A model generated the notes under the pieces. The model was not told the DNA's origin and made no database searches. It saw nothing but the letters and a program-made list of their open reading frames with translations. Shown here one piece after another: positions 19,603 through 26,575 of a stretch of 64,000 nt of DNA. The DNA is taken from positions 280,545-344,544 of the forward strand of contig CAJNDS010002090.1 in the NCBI GenBank assembly GCA_905221605.1, in the 5' to 3' direction. This DNA comes from Symbiodinium natans (lineage: Eukaryota > Sar > Dinophyceae > Suessiales > Symbiodiniaceae). The position numbers and the translations under genes were made by a program. Within the stretch, counting starts at the first letter, position 1; the number at the start of each line of letters is the position of its first letter.

Positions 19603-22170
19603 CATATATGCAGACATCAACGTGCAGCCCGATGTCCCAAAGCAAGCCTAGCGAACTTTGCACGACCAAAGTTCTGGCTGTCTCGATCAGCGGGGCTGTT
19701 CAACTCGGGACGACGACAGCAACCTCCCGAAACCCAAAAACCCAAAACCCCAAAACCCCAAAACCCCAAAACCCCAAAACCCCAAAACCCCGAAACACCA
19801 AAACCCCAAAACCCCAAAACCCCGAAACCCCAAAACCCCGAAACCCCAAAACCCTGAACCCGAGGCCTAAACCCTGAACCCTGATCCCCTTAAAAGACCC
19901 TGTAAAAAACACTGGGCAGGCCAGGCAACTCATCCATCACCACGGGCGACAGTACATCGGGGCGGATGCTCAGCACTTGCCCAAGCTTGATGAAGGTCGG
20001 GCCTGATTGAGAGTTTAGGGTTTAGGGTTTAGGGTTTAGGGCTGAGGGTTTAGGGTTTAGCGTTTAGGGTTTAGCGTTTAGGGTTTAGGGAGCCCGTTTC
20101 GGGTTTACAACAGGGTTTACCTAAGCCCTAAACCATAAAGCCCTAGGCCTGCTTGTGTGGGTTTGTGTCCTTTGGGGTACCGCGGTATTGAGGGGGCCAT
20201 AAAGTACCCTAACCCAGTTTAGGATGTGAGGGTCGAAGAATGCAGTTTGGAGATGAGGGATTGGGGTTTGGGTTTAAGGGGGGCGGGAGGGGGGGGGGGG
20301 CTTGGACACCAGCATATGTAGGGCTTTGCCTTTTGGGAGACTGACAAGACTCCTTAAACCCAGAACCCTATAACCTAAACTTAAAACCATAGACCCTAAG
20401 CTCTTAAATCCCAAGTCCCAGACCCTGCCTCGTGTAGGCTCGGCGCGAGGGCATCGGGCCGTTTCGGATTTACACTGAGAAGGCAAAGGCTTGTCATTAG
20501 ACTCATGAGACTTTAGATCCCTAAACCCTGAACCCCAAACCCTCAACCCTAAACCTGACTCTATAGGGCCAGCTTAGGGTTCAAAAGTCCAATCGGGGCT
20601 TAGGGCTTAGGCAGTTGCATTGCCTGAGGGTCCGGATACTTGGCCCAAGGCCACTATGAAGGAACCCTTGCAAGCCAAAGAATGCAAATGTCAAGGTACA
20701 CCCGCCCTTCGCGCCCGAACCCAAACTGCAAGCCCTCAGCCCTAAACACTAAACCCAGGAAAAGACACACCGCATGGAAGTAAGAGTGTTAAGGAGTCAT
20801 GAGTAGCGTCATTCGTAGCAGTGGGAGGTCCCTTGCATCGCCATCACACCTACCCCGAGGATTAGACACTTGCCCACATCGTTGGGGACGAAATGACCCC
20901 TAAAAGGGTTCATGGCTCGAGGCTCACATACCTTAGTAATTAGGGGTTGGGTATACGACCCCAATTTTTAAGGTTCATGTCGTCCCCGCAGGGAAGATAA
21001 GACTGCAGGCCGAAAGGCCCAGAGATTGCATCGACTCCACTGCATCCTTGGCCAAGGAACGCTCCTGCATGCATGGAGTTGGGCATCATCATAAGGATAT
21101 GCGTGTAGAAACTGAAAGGCTTGCAGAAGAGATCCGCTGCTCCACTCCTTCAAGAGCCAGTAACGACTGCTTGCTTCAGAACCACTATTTGCGTAAGATC
21201 CAAAAAATGGACATTCCTCCATGTAAGTGGCTCTTCACTCTTCAGCAAATGGCAGGTAAACAACATCAGAGAGCCGCAGAAGCCCCTCACGCAACAACTC
21301 CCCGTCACGACAACGCATAGCCAAGGCCCCCCCAAAACAGCTAACCAAACAATCCCTGAACCCACAACATCCGAACCTACAAAGCCTTAGCGCGCCTTAC
21401 TACAGGCCCCAAACCCTAAAGGCCTGACGTATTGATGAGCGTTCCGGCCGCTATAAGTATTTGTAATATGATTTGTCACTCTTGCTACTTCTTTCGTTAA
21501 CTATGTTATTTCATACTCAGTATTATCATGCTATTACCCCAAACACTAAACCCTAAACCCTAAACTCAATAAACCCTAAACCCTACCCCTAAAACCCTAA
21601 ACCCTAAACCCTAAACCCTAAACCCTAAACCCTAAACCCTAAACCCTAAACCCTAAACCCTAAACCCTAAACCTGCGGCAGTCCTCCTCCGACCAGCGGC
21701 CCGTCATCGCGGCGGCGAAGGCGCTGGCGATCCAGGGAGTGGCAACCCTGCGGTCTGTGCTGGGACTTGTAGGTTGAGGGTTTCGGGTTTGGGGCTAGGG
21801 TTTAGGGTTTAGGGTTCAGGGTTCAGGGTTTAGGGTTTAGAATTTAGGGTTAACAGGGCTTTAGGGCTTAGAGTTTAGGGTTTAGGGTTAACAGGGTTTA
21901 GGAACAGGGTTTTATACGCGCCTATAAGGTCGGAGTCTTCGGGTGGCAGTAGACTTGTTTTGGGGCCTTAACATAAGGTTACCGATTGTAAGGCGCTCGG
22001 AGTAAAAAGCACAAGGCGTTCTGCTCGTTCTACTGTTCTTAGGCCCCCAGTAACAAACAAAGAAAGGGAGCTAAACCCTAAACCCTAAACCCTAAACCCA
22101 GCAAAGGAAGGACCATCAGTAAGTTCAAGGGCTTCCTGCTGTCGCGGTGCAGAGATTCAGCAGCGAAAAC
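1342..22170 (-). CDS. ABC1/ADCK/UbiB-like atypical kinase gene, 11 exons joined (5' and 3' ends not resolved)
   Basis: Members of the ABC1 family are atypical kinases/ATPases of mitochondria and plastids, linked to quinone and prenyl-lipid metabolism. Seen here: eleven exons totalling 582 nt (194 codons) join on the minus strand in one frame without a stop. In order they show TGRWSEE, the KxGQ motif (GPTFIKLGQ), the IIEKELGK helix, the Ala-rich loop AAASLAQVY, the lysine strand VAVKVQRPG, and the ExD motif (TELDFRNE). Spacing from TGR through to RNE follows plant and cyanobacterial members without gaps, as far as I can align by eye. The NxxxD and DFG motifs are not in the window, so the 3' part lies left of base 1. 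The true start is unknown; candidate 5' exons exist up to about 44 kb. Donors are 3 GT, 6 GC, 2 GA; all eleven exons start with G after AG. Coding is about 3% of the span. No inactivating change seen. Confidence 0.92.
2246..2311. repeat. GATA/TA microsatellite
   Basis: TAGA-type tetranucleotides merging into (TA)n and ACAC. It lies inside the intron between ABC1 exons 10 and 11. Confidence 0.9.
2671..2746 (-). CDS. ABC1 gene, exon 10
   Basis: One base completes Leu, then YVMRKAAAVTTDLASRF and TSQLTDWK (25 codons). The pattern DLYVMRK is the usual segment after VQRPG. Acceptor GCCAG|G, donor AAG|GC. Confidence 0.9.
3351..3391 (-). CDS. ABC1 gene, exon 9
   Basis: Reads VQRPGALPTISRD plus two bases, continuing VAVK of exon 8 as in the family (VAVKVQRPG). 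Acceptor CCTCAG|G, donor GACCT|GC. The Leu codon is completed by exon 10. Confidence 0.92.
3787..3926. repeat. TA/GTAT microsatellite at island border
   Basis: ACATATATGT-type alternating purine-pyrimidine sequence. It marks the change from telomere-like sea to satellite island 1; the other border, 16,513-16,532, is also (TA)n. Confidence 0.85.
4037..4912 (+). repeat. segmental duplication, copy 1
   Basis: About 870 bp nearly identical to 8,842-9,712 at a constant offset of 4,805 bp through most of its length, so few or no indels. An 82-codon open frame at 4,546-4,794 is repeated at 9,351-9,599 with few changes, but resembles nothing I know and lies in low-complexity context; I do not call it a gene. 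Confidence 0.92.
4913..7195. repeat. purine/pyrimidine-rich module cluster (module M)
   Basis: Repeated blocks with recognisable sub-sequences: GATGAAGTACGGCAAGG (5,272, 7,012), GAAGATGCAGAAAACGAT or its complement, and the block GAGCATCAGCTGGGTTTGCTG in either orientation (6,057, 6,257, 6,449). The same modules recur at 9.7-12.3 kb and 35.5-41.5 kb. Open frames are Ser/Lys/Arg/Phe low-complexity shadows. No gene seen. Confidence 0.85.
5793..5841. repeat. (GA)n microsatellite
   Basis: Uninterrupted AG dinucleotides within the purine-rich strand of module M. Confidence 0.95.
7205..7285. repeat. long hairpin
   Basis: GGCGGTTCAACAGTACCAA is followed about 30 bp later by TTGGTACTGTTGAACCGCC, flanked by further pairing. 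A stem of roughly 25 bp could form. No transcript evidence. Confidence 0.85.
7290..8640. repeat. degenerate repeats with a shared EcoRI-site motif
   Basis: CTCGGAATTCCTCTAC or a close variant recurs at about 7,501, 7,785, 8,219 and 8,603, each followed by a Y-rich GTAGCTCCTCTACTT-like segment and preceded by AGGAAAGGAAAGAGAAG. Diverged tandem units of unequal length; nothing coding recognised. Confidence 0.7.
8655..8835. repeat. inverted-repeat element
   Basis: TGGTGCGATCTAC and GTAGATCGCACCA pair around about 35 bp; a diverged third arm follows. It resembles the element at 13,080-13,245 in layout (TTTGTCC...GAGAAATCAC...GAGAAAAC). It sits directly before segmental duplication copy 2. Confidence 0.75.
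8842..9712 (+). repeat. segmental duplication, copy 2
   Basis: Second copy of 4,037-4,912. It begins just after a hairpin-bearing segment (8,655-8,835) and ends at a G-rich stretch, as does copy 1. Confidence 0.92.
9746..12340. repeat. 1.4-1.5 kb tandem segmental duplication
   Basis: 9,746-10,870 and 11,161-12,340 share order and sequence (offset 1,415 at the left, 1,478 in the right half), for example two nearly identical 78-codon frames at 10,386-10,622 and 11,864-12,100. Both units end with GATGCAGAAGACGATTGAAA and the GAGCATCAGCTGGGTTTGCTG block. The second unit runs directly into the 87-bp array. Confidence 0.88.
12331..13083. repeat. 87-bp palindromic satellite array, orientation 1
   Basis: Nine units (last one partial) of 87 bp. 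Each contains GATTTGGCCAAATTTTGCC, a short GC-rich loop and the complementary GGCAAAATTTGGCCAAATC, so each unit can fold into a stem of about 20 bp; ATTTGGCCAAAT is itself a perfect palindrome. Since 87 is 3 x 29, open frames run through on both strands in several frames with a 29-residue repeat; these are satellite artefacts. Confidence 0.97.
13080..13245. repeat. inverted-repeat element after the 87-bp array
   Basis: TGGACAAAATCTGCCCGGAT, its near-complement ATCCAGGCAGATTTTGTCC, and a third arm in the first orientation again. It shares the phrase GAGAAATCACC with the element at 8,655-8,835. Confidence 0.85.
13360..13925. repeat. about 31-bp tandem repeat
   Basis: Units of the type GGCCCGGGCTCGTGATTTAG followed by TATTGGGGGGA, about 15 copies in two blocks separated by a TTTTAAAAG stretch (13,560-13,640). 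Confidence 0.93.
13925..16480. repeat. ACTATTAAA-type higher-order array with alternating orientation
   Basis: The base unit is the 9-mer ACTATTAAA or its complement. It is punctuated by GAAGGCCTGGCCTGGAGATT (plus; for example 14,110, 14,262, 14,720, 15,070, 15,690) and by the complement AATCTCCTGGCCAGGCC (14,480, 15,330, 15,915, 16,300). Open frames rich in Leu-Lys are artefacts of the repeat. Confidence 0.95.
16590..16683. repeat. telomere-like (CCCTAAA)n array touching ABC1 exon 8
   Basis: About a dozen heptamers with few variants. On the transcribed strand TTTAGGG starts 4 nt after the exon 8 donor. Confidence 0.95.
16686..16724 (-). CDS. ABC1 gene, exon 8 (VAVK strand)
   Basis: Thirteen codons: AKLKDSGVEVAVK, ending with the conserved ATP-contacting Lys. 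Acceptor CGCAG|G; donor AAG|GCCG, GC type. The TTTAGGG array begins four bases into the intron. The following intron is 13,294 bp. Confidence 0.94.
17369..17466. mobile_element. MITE-like foldback, family H
   Basis: Ends CTACTACTTGCTTAAG and CTTAAGCAAATAGTAG form a terminal inverted repeat around about 70 bp; no coding capacity. It lies in the intron between exons 7 and 8. Confidence 0.7.
17697..17756 (-). CDS. ABC1 gene, exon 7 (Ala-rich loop)
   Basis: Twenty codons: VFSDFSAEPVAAASLAQVYK. AAAS replaces the Gly-rich loop of ordinary kinases and is diagnostic of the family. Acceptor TTTCAG|G, canonical donor AAG|GTGAAG. Confidence 0.96.
18142..18235. repeat. (CCCTAAA)n array
   Basis: Twelve or so units with single substitutions, between ABC1 exons 6 and 7. 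Confidence 0.95.
18278..18343 (-). CDS. ABC1 gene, exon 6
   Basis: Twenty-two codons, phase 0 at both ends: ATFSTEE then ARAIIEKELGKSVDE. Matches the family segment pattern FxxEEAxxIIEEELGKxxxE. Acceptor CCCAG|G. The donor that keeps alignment is GC (GACGAG|GC); a GT lies 7 nt further but would add residues. Confidence 0.95.
18384..18466 (-). mobile_element. MITE-like foldback, family B, truncated
   Basis: AAGGGTCCATGTACCTCATT followed by internal sequence shared with 47,597-47,703 in the opposite orientation (GGAGGTACTTTAAGGCCCAA); the second terminal repeat is missing. Confidence 0.7.
18801..18825 (-). CDS. ABC1 gene, exon 5 (25-bp micro-exon)
   Basis: One base completes Glu, then LSALQDDI. 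It supplies exactly the residues missing between DE of exon 4 and ATFSTEEARAII of exon 6, with the length expected in the family. Acceptor GCGGAG|G, donor ATC|GT. At 25 bp it is the smallest exon here and would be missed by ordinary gene prediction. Confidence 0.86.
19458..19600. repeat. (CT)n and (TA)n microsatellites
   Basis: CTCTCT run at 19,465-19,492 and TATATA run at 19,556-19,590 within the intron between exons 4 and 5. Confidence 0.95.
19735..19855. repeat. variant octamer array (CCCCAAAA)n
   Basis: Fifteen or so units of ACCCCAAA with some ACCCCGAA; one base longer than the CCCTAAA unit and homogeneous, so it appears to be an independently amplified variant. Confidence 0.93.
19930..20002 (-). 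CDS. ABC1 gene, exon 4 (KxGQ motif)
   Basis: Reads GPTFIKLGQVLSIRPDVLSP followed by VVMDE. This is the KxGQ signature unique to the ABC1 family. The donor is GT (GATGA|GTTGCC) and the last codon is split, completed by the first base of the next exon. A TTTAGGG array begins about 10 bp above the acceptor. Confidence 0.96.
20880..20990. mobile_element. MITE-like foldback, family E
   Basis: Left end TTGGGGACGAAATGACCCCT, right end AGGTTCATGTCGTCCCC, giving a terminal inverted repeat of about 18 bp. Related copies: 45,294-45,456 and partial ones at 30,247-30,312 and 54,849-54,899. Confidence 0.78.
21019..21064 (-). CDS. ABC1 gene, exon 3
   Basis: Reads ERSLAKDAVESMQSL plus one G, which completes the Gly codon of GPTFIKLGQ in the next exon. 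The acceptor is CATGCAG|G; the donor is of GC type. This helix directly precedes the KxGQ motif in all ABC1 proteins. It lies at the edge of a GC-rich island (21.0-21.3 kb) whose remainder is not assigned. Confidence 0.86.
21541..21672. repeat. (CCCTAAA)n array
   Basis: One of the longest uninterrupted arrays (about 18 units). It reaches the edge of ABC1 exon 2. Confidence 0.96.
21684..21747 (-). CDS. ABC1 gene, exon 2
   Basis: Reads VATPWIASAFAAAMTGRWS followed by EE. TGRWSEE plus the following exon matches the family pattern of TGR followed by 19 residues and then GPTFIK, with no gap. This needs a GA donor (GAG|GACTGC). A canonical AG|GT lies 11 nt further and is the start of a TTTAGGG array, but using it would require another frame with no family resemblance. 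Confidence 0.72.
22136..22170 (-). CDS. ABC1 gene, exon 1 of the supported set
   Basis: Reads VFAAESLHRDS plus two bases. The acceptor is GAG|G, the donor AG|GA. Its phase (ends with 2 nt) is exactly what the next exon needs. The N-terminal part of ABC1 proteins is poorly conserved, so this exon rests on phase and splice sites rather than homology. A foldback element starts just upstream. Confidence 0.5.
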
Positions 22171-22186
22171 CTCAACCGAGATTCAG

Positions 22187-22288
22187 GAGTAACCTAGTAG
22201 TAAGAAGGGTGCCCTTTTCGGTTTAGAGGGGCTTGTAAGAGAAACTAAAACCCTACAACAAGGGAATAAGGGCCTACTCTGGGTCCTA
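22187..22288. mobile_element. MITE-like foldback, family A
   Basis: Shares GAAGGGTGCCC, GGTTTAGAGGGGCTTGTAAG and the right end GGGCCTACTCTGGGTCCTA with the copy at 47,083-47,196. Confidence 0.8.
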
Positions 22289-22538
22289 AAAACCCTGACA
22301 ACCTCAACCCCACAAGGCGCCAAAAGTCCCCACAAGTAGGGGTTTATGGCTTAGGGCTTCAAAGGTTTAATTTCAAGCTTAGGCCAAAGAAACCTCAGAC
22401 CCTAAGCCCTATAAGCCACAAAAAATCAAAAAGGCCCGAAAAGACCAGAGGCCCCTAAACCCCGAAGCTCTCAACAAAAACCCTGAACTCTGAAAAAACC
22501 CTAAACCCTAGACCCTAACCCCTAAACCCTAAACCCTA

Positions 22539-22603
22539 GCACGGCGCACCCGAGGAAGTCCGACCAGCGCCCAGTGACCGCTCCCGCATTTTTGCCTCAA
22601 CGG
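22539..22603 (-). CDS. candidate exon resembling ABC1 exon 2
   Basis: Minus-strand island after TCGAG; one open frame reads GAVTGRWSDFLG, close to AAAMTGRWSEE of exon 2, with about 20 of 26 identical bases in that stretch. Other frames are open too. It may be an old exon duplication, an alternative exon or chance. Confidence 0.3.
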
Positions 22604-22831
22604 ACTCGACAGAAAGAACGGGCAAACAACCACCCAAGCCATATATCAGGGTCGAATAGGTTCAGGGTTTAGGCCGTGTTGTTTGAAGAAAGGGCCGAAC
22701 AAAAACTAAAGCCGAAAGGGTCTAGGGTCAAGGCGGTTGAGGATTAATTAGTAGGGATAAGGCGGAAGGTCTAGCTAGCCGTCTGTGCTTGGTGCTTAGG
22801 GTGTTGCGCGCCGCGTTTGGGCTTAAAGGGC

Positions 22832-22857
22832 CTGAAGAACGCGCCCAGAATCCACAC
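22832..22857 (-). CDS. candidate exon
   Basis: VWILGAFF plus two bases, with a pyrimidine tract and AAG|G acceptor and an AG|GC donor. ABC1 proteins often have a similar VWxF segment near the N-terminus, but the match is too short to be decisive. Confidence 0.3.
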
Positions 22858-23195
22858 CTTGTTGAACAAAAAGAACAGCCCTCCCCAATGCCATTATGGA
22901 TGCCTTGTAGTACAAGGTCCCTACTAGTAGCAACTCAGGATCCGCTTGTTGGAATCGAGATCTTGATGCCAGTCTTACCAAAAGCATGTCTCCAAGTCCC
23001 CCAAACACAAGACCACAACATTGAAAACATTCCGCGCCGGGCGTCCAAGTATACTGCGAAGAACCTGTATCTGAACGACGGGCCTGTGACCATGCGAAAC
23101 ACGCCTTGAGCTGTGCACCCTCTACGCCACAAACCACACAAGCCTTTTACAAGCGCCCTGAAGAGGGAGTTGCGAAGGCTTTAGAGGCTCTGGGG

Positions 23196-23300
23196 GTTTA
23201 GGGTTTAGGGTTTAGGGTTTAGGGTTTAGGGTTTAGGGTTTAGGGTTTAGGGTTTAGGGTTTAGGGTTTAAGGCTTTGGGGTTTAGGGTTTAGGGGGTTC
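23196..23300. repeat. (TTTAGGG)n array
   Basis: Eleven or more perfect heptamers, here with TTTAGGG on the plus strand. Confidence 0.96.
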
Positions 23301-23535
23301 AGGGTCTTTTCAAGAGTGCCACAAAAGTATGCCGCCAGGGGTGCCCCAATAGCTGTTGATGAGAGTACCTCAGTTGCTGAGTTTAGAAGTCCCCAAACAA
23401 AACTCTACCTAAGCCCTAAGCCCTAAGCCCTAAGCCCTAAGCCCTAAACCCTGAGCCCTAAACCCTAAACCCTAAACCCTAAACCCTAAAAGTGTACTCA
23501 TTCAGCTACCAAGGTGCTGTTGTAGACAAGAGGAA

Positions 23536-23598
23536 GGCCGTCATCGTCCACTTCACCATCCTGGGGGCTCTCAAAGGCAAGGCTGTGCGCTCGGGGTT
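23536..23598. CDS. ambiguous coding island
   Basis: Plus strand reads KRKAVIVHFTILGALKGKAV; minus strand, after CCCCAG|G, reads DGEVDDDGLPLVYN. Both look protein-like and neither is recognised; the minus reading fits the neighbouring gene direction. Confidence 0.3.
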
Positions 23599-24082
23599 TT
23601 AGGGTTTAGGGTTTCGGGTTTAGGGTTTAGGGTTAAGGGTTTAGGGTTTCAGGGTTTCAGGGTTTCGGGTTGAGGGTTGGGGCGGGAGGGGGGGAGTTAT
23701 CCTTGACCCTTATAAGGCCTGCACCCGAAACCCTAAACTTTGAACCCTAAGCCTTTAGATCTTGTAGACGCTGATTTATTTGCGGTAGGGCGGGCCTACG
23801 GTTGGGGGTTTTGGGGGCTTAGCTAGGGTTTCTGCGGGTTGAAACACACAAAGTCAAGGCCCATGAGGAGCCATGGAAAGTGGCTGAATAGGTTTAGGGT
23901 TTAGGGTTTAGGGTTTAGGGTTTAGGCCCCCCCCCACCCCCAGCCAGACAGGGCTGCAAGGATCCCCTCCCCAACATCCTCTAGACTCTGGACTCTGGCT
24001 CTAAAGACTCCAAACTCTAGAGCCTTATAAAGCTTCTTCGACTGTAAAGTAGTAACTTGTCTTATTGTATACGAGTGGTGGC

Positions 24083-24136
24083 CTGCAGCCACACTCCGAG
24101 CTTCTCCCCGGAAAGGTACCTCTCCACTGTCAAGGA
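24083..24136 (-). CDS. candidate exon, unknown protein
   Basis: Eighteen codons SLTVERYLSGEKLGVWLQ, AG|GC donor, phase 0. Acceptor is AAG but not followed by G. Could be an upstream exon of the ABC1 gene or of another minus-strand gene. Confidence 0.4.
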
Positions 24137-24300
24137 CTTCAGGCACACTTTGCCTCCGCCACATCGGTCATTCACACGAGCCATGTCTGCATCCAGGCCA
24201 AGAGGGTTGTCACCCCCTAAACCCTAAACCCTAAACCCTGAACCCTAAACCCTAAACCCTAAACCCTAAACCCTAAACCCTCATGCTTGACCTTAGCATC

Positions 24301-24355
24301 TGTGGAAGCAGCCCGGGACAGCTTTGACACCAGGGACGCTGGCCAGCTCCTCGAT
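24301..24355 (-). CDS. candidate exon, unknown protein
   Basis: Reads IEELASVPGVKAVPGCFH after CGCGACAG; the donor may be GA. The island extends to about 24,470 with Lys/Ala-rich frames (KRRAKKKAPPAAVG) in another phase, so a further exon may precede it. Confidence 0.4.
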
Positions 24356-24663
24356 CTGTCGCGACCCTCACGACCAGCCCCCTCTTGCCCTCCCCACTTC
24401 CAACTGCTGCTGGCGGGGCCTTCTTCTTTGCTCGGCGCTTGGACCTTACCAGCTACAAAACCCTTAAGCTCAACCCCAAGTTCCAAACCCTAAACCCTAT
24501 TGCCCCAAAGCCCTAAACCCTAAAGCTCTAATACCCTAAGCGCCCGTGGTAGCCACCCGTGCACTTGCAAGCAACTATCTGGCATCCCTCTGGCGTAAAC
24601 GAACTAGCCAACTGGCTTAGGGAGGATTAGGGTTTATAGGGTTCAGGATTTCGACCACCGATC

Positions 24664-24723
24664 CTCCCCTCTGCGCTGGTGCGAGACGTAGCTGGTGCGG
24701 ATGCTGTCGTCGCTGAGCCGATC
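24664..24723 (-). CDS. candidate exon flanked by a direct repeat
   Basis: Twenty codons DRLSDDSIRTSYVSHQRRGE, phase 0 at both ends, AG|GA donor and AG|G acceptor. GGGGAGGATCGG occurs at both splice boundaries, so the intron ends carry the same sequence. A second frame (Ala/Thr/Ser rich) is also open. Confidence 0.42.
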
Positions 24724-24976
24724 CTCCCCAGCAGCAACCAAAACCCTAAACCGTAAACCCAAAACCCCGAACCCTAAACCCTAACACAAAAGAAAGCCCT
24801 AAGCCATTCTCCAGAGCGCAGCAGAAGACATGGAAATCAAAGGGAGCGCAACCCTTCTACTTTAACCGCTTGAAGCGCGACAACCGGAACTCGAGTTTTT
24901 GCAAGCATTAGCATTTAGGGTGTTTAGGGTGTTTAGGGTGTTTAGGGTGTTTAGGGTTTAGGGTTTGAGGGTTACA

Positions 24977-25087
24977 GTGAACTCCAAAAAGTTGGAACAT
25001 CCTTCTCCCCATAGCCCAAAAGGTAGGTATACTGAAGAGAATCCCAGCTCTAATCATCCTTAAACCATGTTCTAACTTTCTGGAGTT
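24977..25087. mobile_element. MITE-like foldback, family G
   Basis: AACTCCAAAAAGTTGGAACA at the left and TGTTCTAACTTTCTGGAGTT at the right pair with few mismatches; AT-richer interior, no coding frame. Confidence 0.75.
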
Positions 25088-25468
25088 TAGCGGAAATTGT
25101 CTGGGTTTAGGGTTCTTGGCTGCACTTAGGAGGGTAGTAAAAAACTAAACTTTTGGCTGCCTTATTAAGAAACCCAATAAACCCAAAAAGGCTAAAGATC
25201 TAAAGATACAGTAGAGCACCACCAAGGGTTGAAGGTCTACCTGCAAACCCAAAAGCTACATGTCCATGGATTAACACCAACAGGGGGAGAGAAAATGCAT
25301 CTGAACAAAGCGCGCAATCGCAAGCCTCCTCCCCTACCCCTCAAATTCGCCCCCCCCCCCTCCCCGTCCCTTTCCCCAGCAGCAAAGACCCTTAGGGTTT
25401 AGGGTCTGTGGGTTCGGGAAAGGTGGCCCGAAACCCTACACCCTAAACCTCCCATACAAAAGACCCGC

Positions 25469-25525
25469 CTGATCTGCACCGGGCTCGCCGGCGCGTTCCG
25501 CTGAGGCGACGGCGGCTTTGATGGC
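25469..25525 (-). CDS. candidate exon, unknown protein
   Basis: Nineteen codons AIKAAVASAERAGEPGADQ with acceptor GGAAG|G and donor CAG|GC. A Pro/Ser-rich alternative frame is open as well. Confidence 0.42.
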
Positions 25526-25622
25526 CTTCCGTCGCCACATGCACGGGGGCTTGGGGTTTAGGGTTCAGGGTTCAGGGTTTGGGGTTTAGGGGCGAGCTTG
25601 TTTGTGGTCTGGCGTGAGCATC

Positions 25623-25741
25623 CTGAGTGCCACGACGGGGTGCAGCCCCCAGCGCTCTCTGATCCACCCGTCCTCAGCCACGGCCGGAGCATACGGGCCC
25701 ACGCGCACGCGCGCCACACCACGCTGCAAAGCTCGATAGGC
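25623..25741 (-). CDS. candidate exon, unknown protein
   Basis: Thirty-nine codons plus two bases, including AYRALQRGVARVRVGPYAP and EDGWIRERWGLHPVVAL. Acceptor CCAG|G, donor CAG|GA. One of the longest exon-like islands; no family recognised. Confidence 0.5.
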
Positions 25742-26575
25742 CTGGTTTCATGACTGGCCTGATTGCCAGACAGGCTGCCAGCCCTAAACCCCTAAAGCCC
25801 TAAAGCCCTAAAGCCCTAAAGCCCTAAAGCCCTAAACCCCTAAACCCCTAAACCCCTAACCCCTAAACCCTAAACCCTACACCCGAAACCCTAAACCATT
25901 CAGTCGGCAGCTGAAGCAAAGTCTCCGGGGGGGGGGGGGGGGCCCAATCGTCCGGGCCGGCCGCTTTGCCCCCGCACACTCTTTGCAGCATGCAGGGACA
26001 GCATCGGCTGTGAAGCAAAAGTCCAAGTCGCAGTCCTAAACCCTAAACCCTGAAGCCTAAACCCTAAACCCTGAAACCCTAAACCCTAAACCCTAAACCC
26101 TAAACCCCACACCGTCATCAGGATCAAGGGCTCAAACTTGGGGCCTTGGCCTAAGCACAAGGGCTTCGAGTCAAGGTTTAGTGTTTAGGGTTTGGGGCTG
26201 GGGCTTTCCAGGGCTTACAGGGTTCATAGGGTCTTGCCCTAAACCCTAAACCCTAAACCCTAGACCCTAAACCCTAAACCCTAAACCCAGGGTTTAGAAG
26301 GTCAGGGACTAGGGTCGTCGCACCCTAAGTCTGGAAGCACGGCGCAAACCGGAGACCCCTCGAACACACCCAGCAGAGATTTGATCCAGCAGTAAACGGG
26401 GCAGGGGTTTAGGGTTTAGGGTTTCGGGTTTAGGGTTTAGGGTGTAGGGTGTAGGGTTTAGGGTTTAGGGTTTAGGGGTAAGAGGACTAAACCTTAACGC
26501 CTAAATCCTAAACCCTAAACCCTACCCCTCCCCCTTCTTCAAGAAGGGTATTCCCTACGGATGCATGCTAACGCA

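Noticed and set aside
20425-20478. Minus-strand island reading RPDALAPSLHEA just upstream of GPTFIKLGQ
   Set aside because: Exon 3 (21,019-21,064) joins exon 4 in phase and matches the family better; this island would break the frame.
20640-20700. Minus-strand GSFIVALGQVSGPS, superficially like a second FIKLGQVLS
   Set aside because: No place for it between exons 3 and 4, and the likeness is limited to a few residues.
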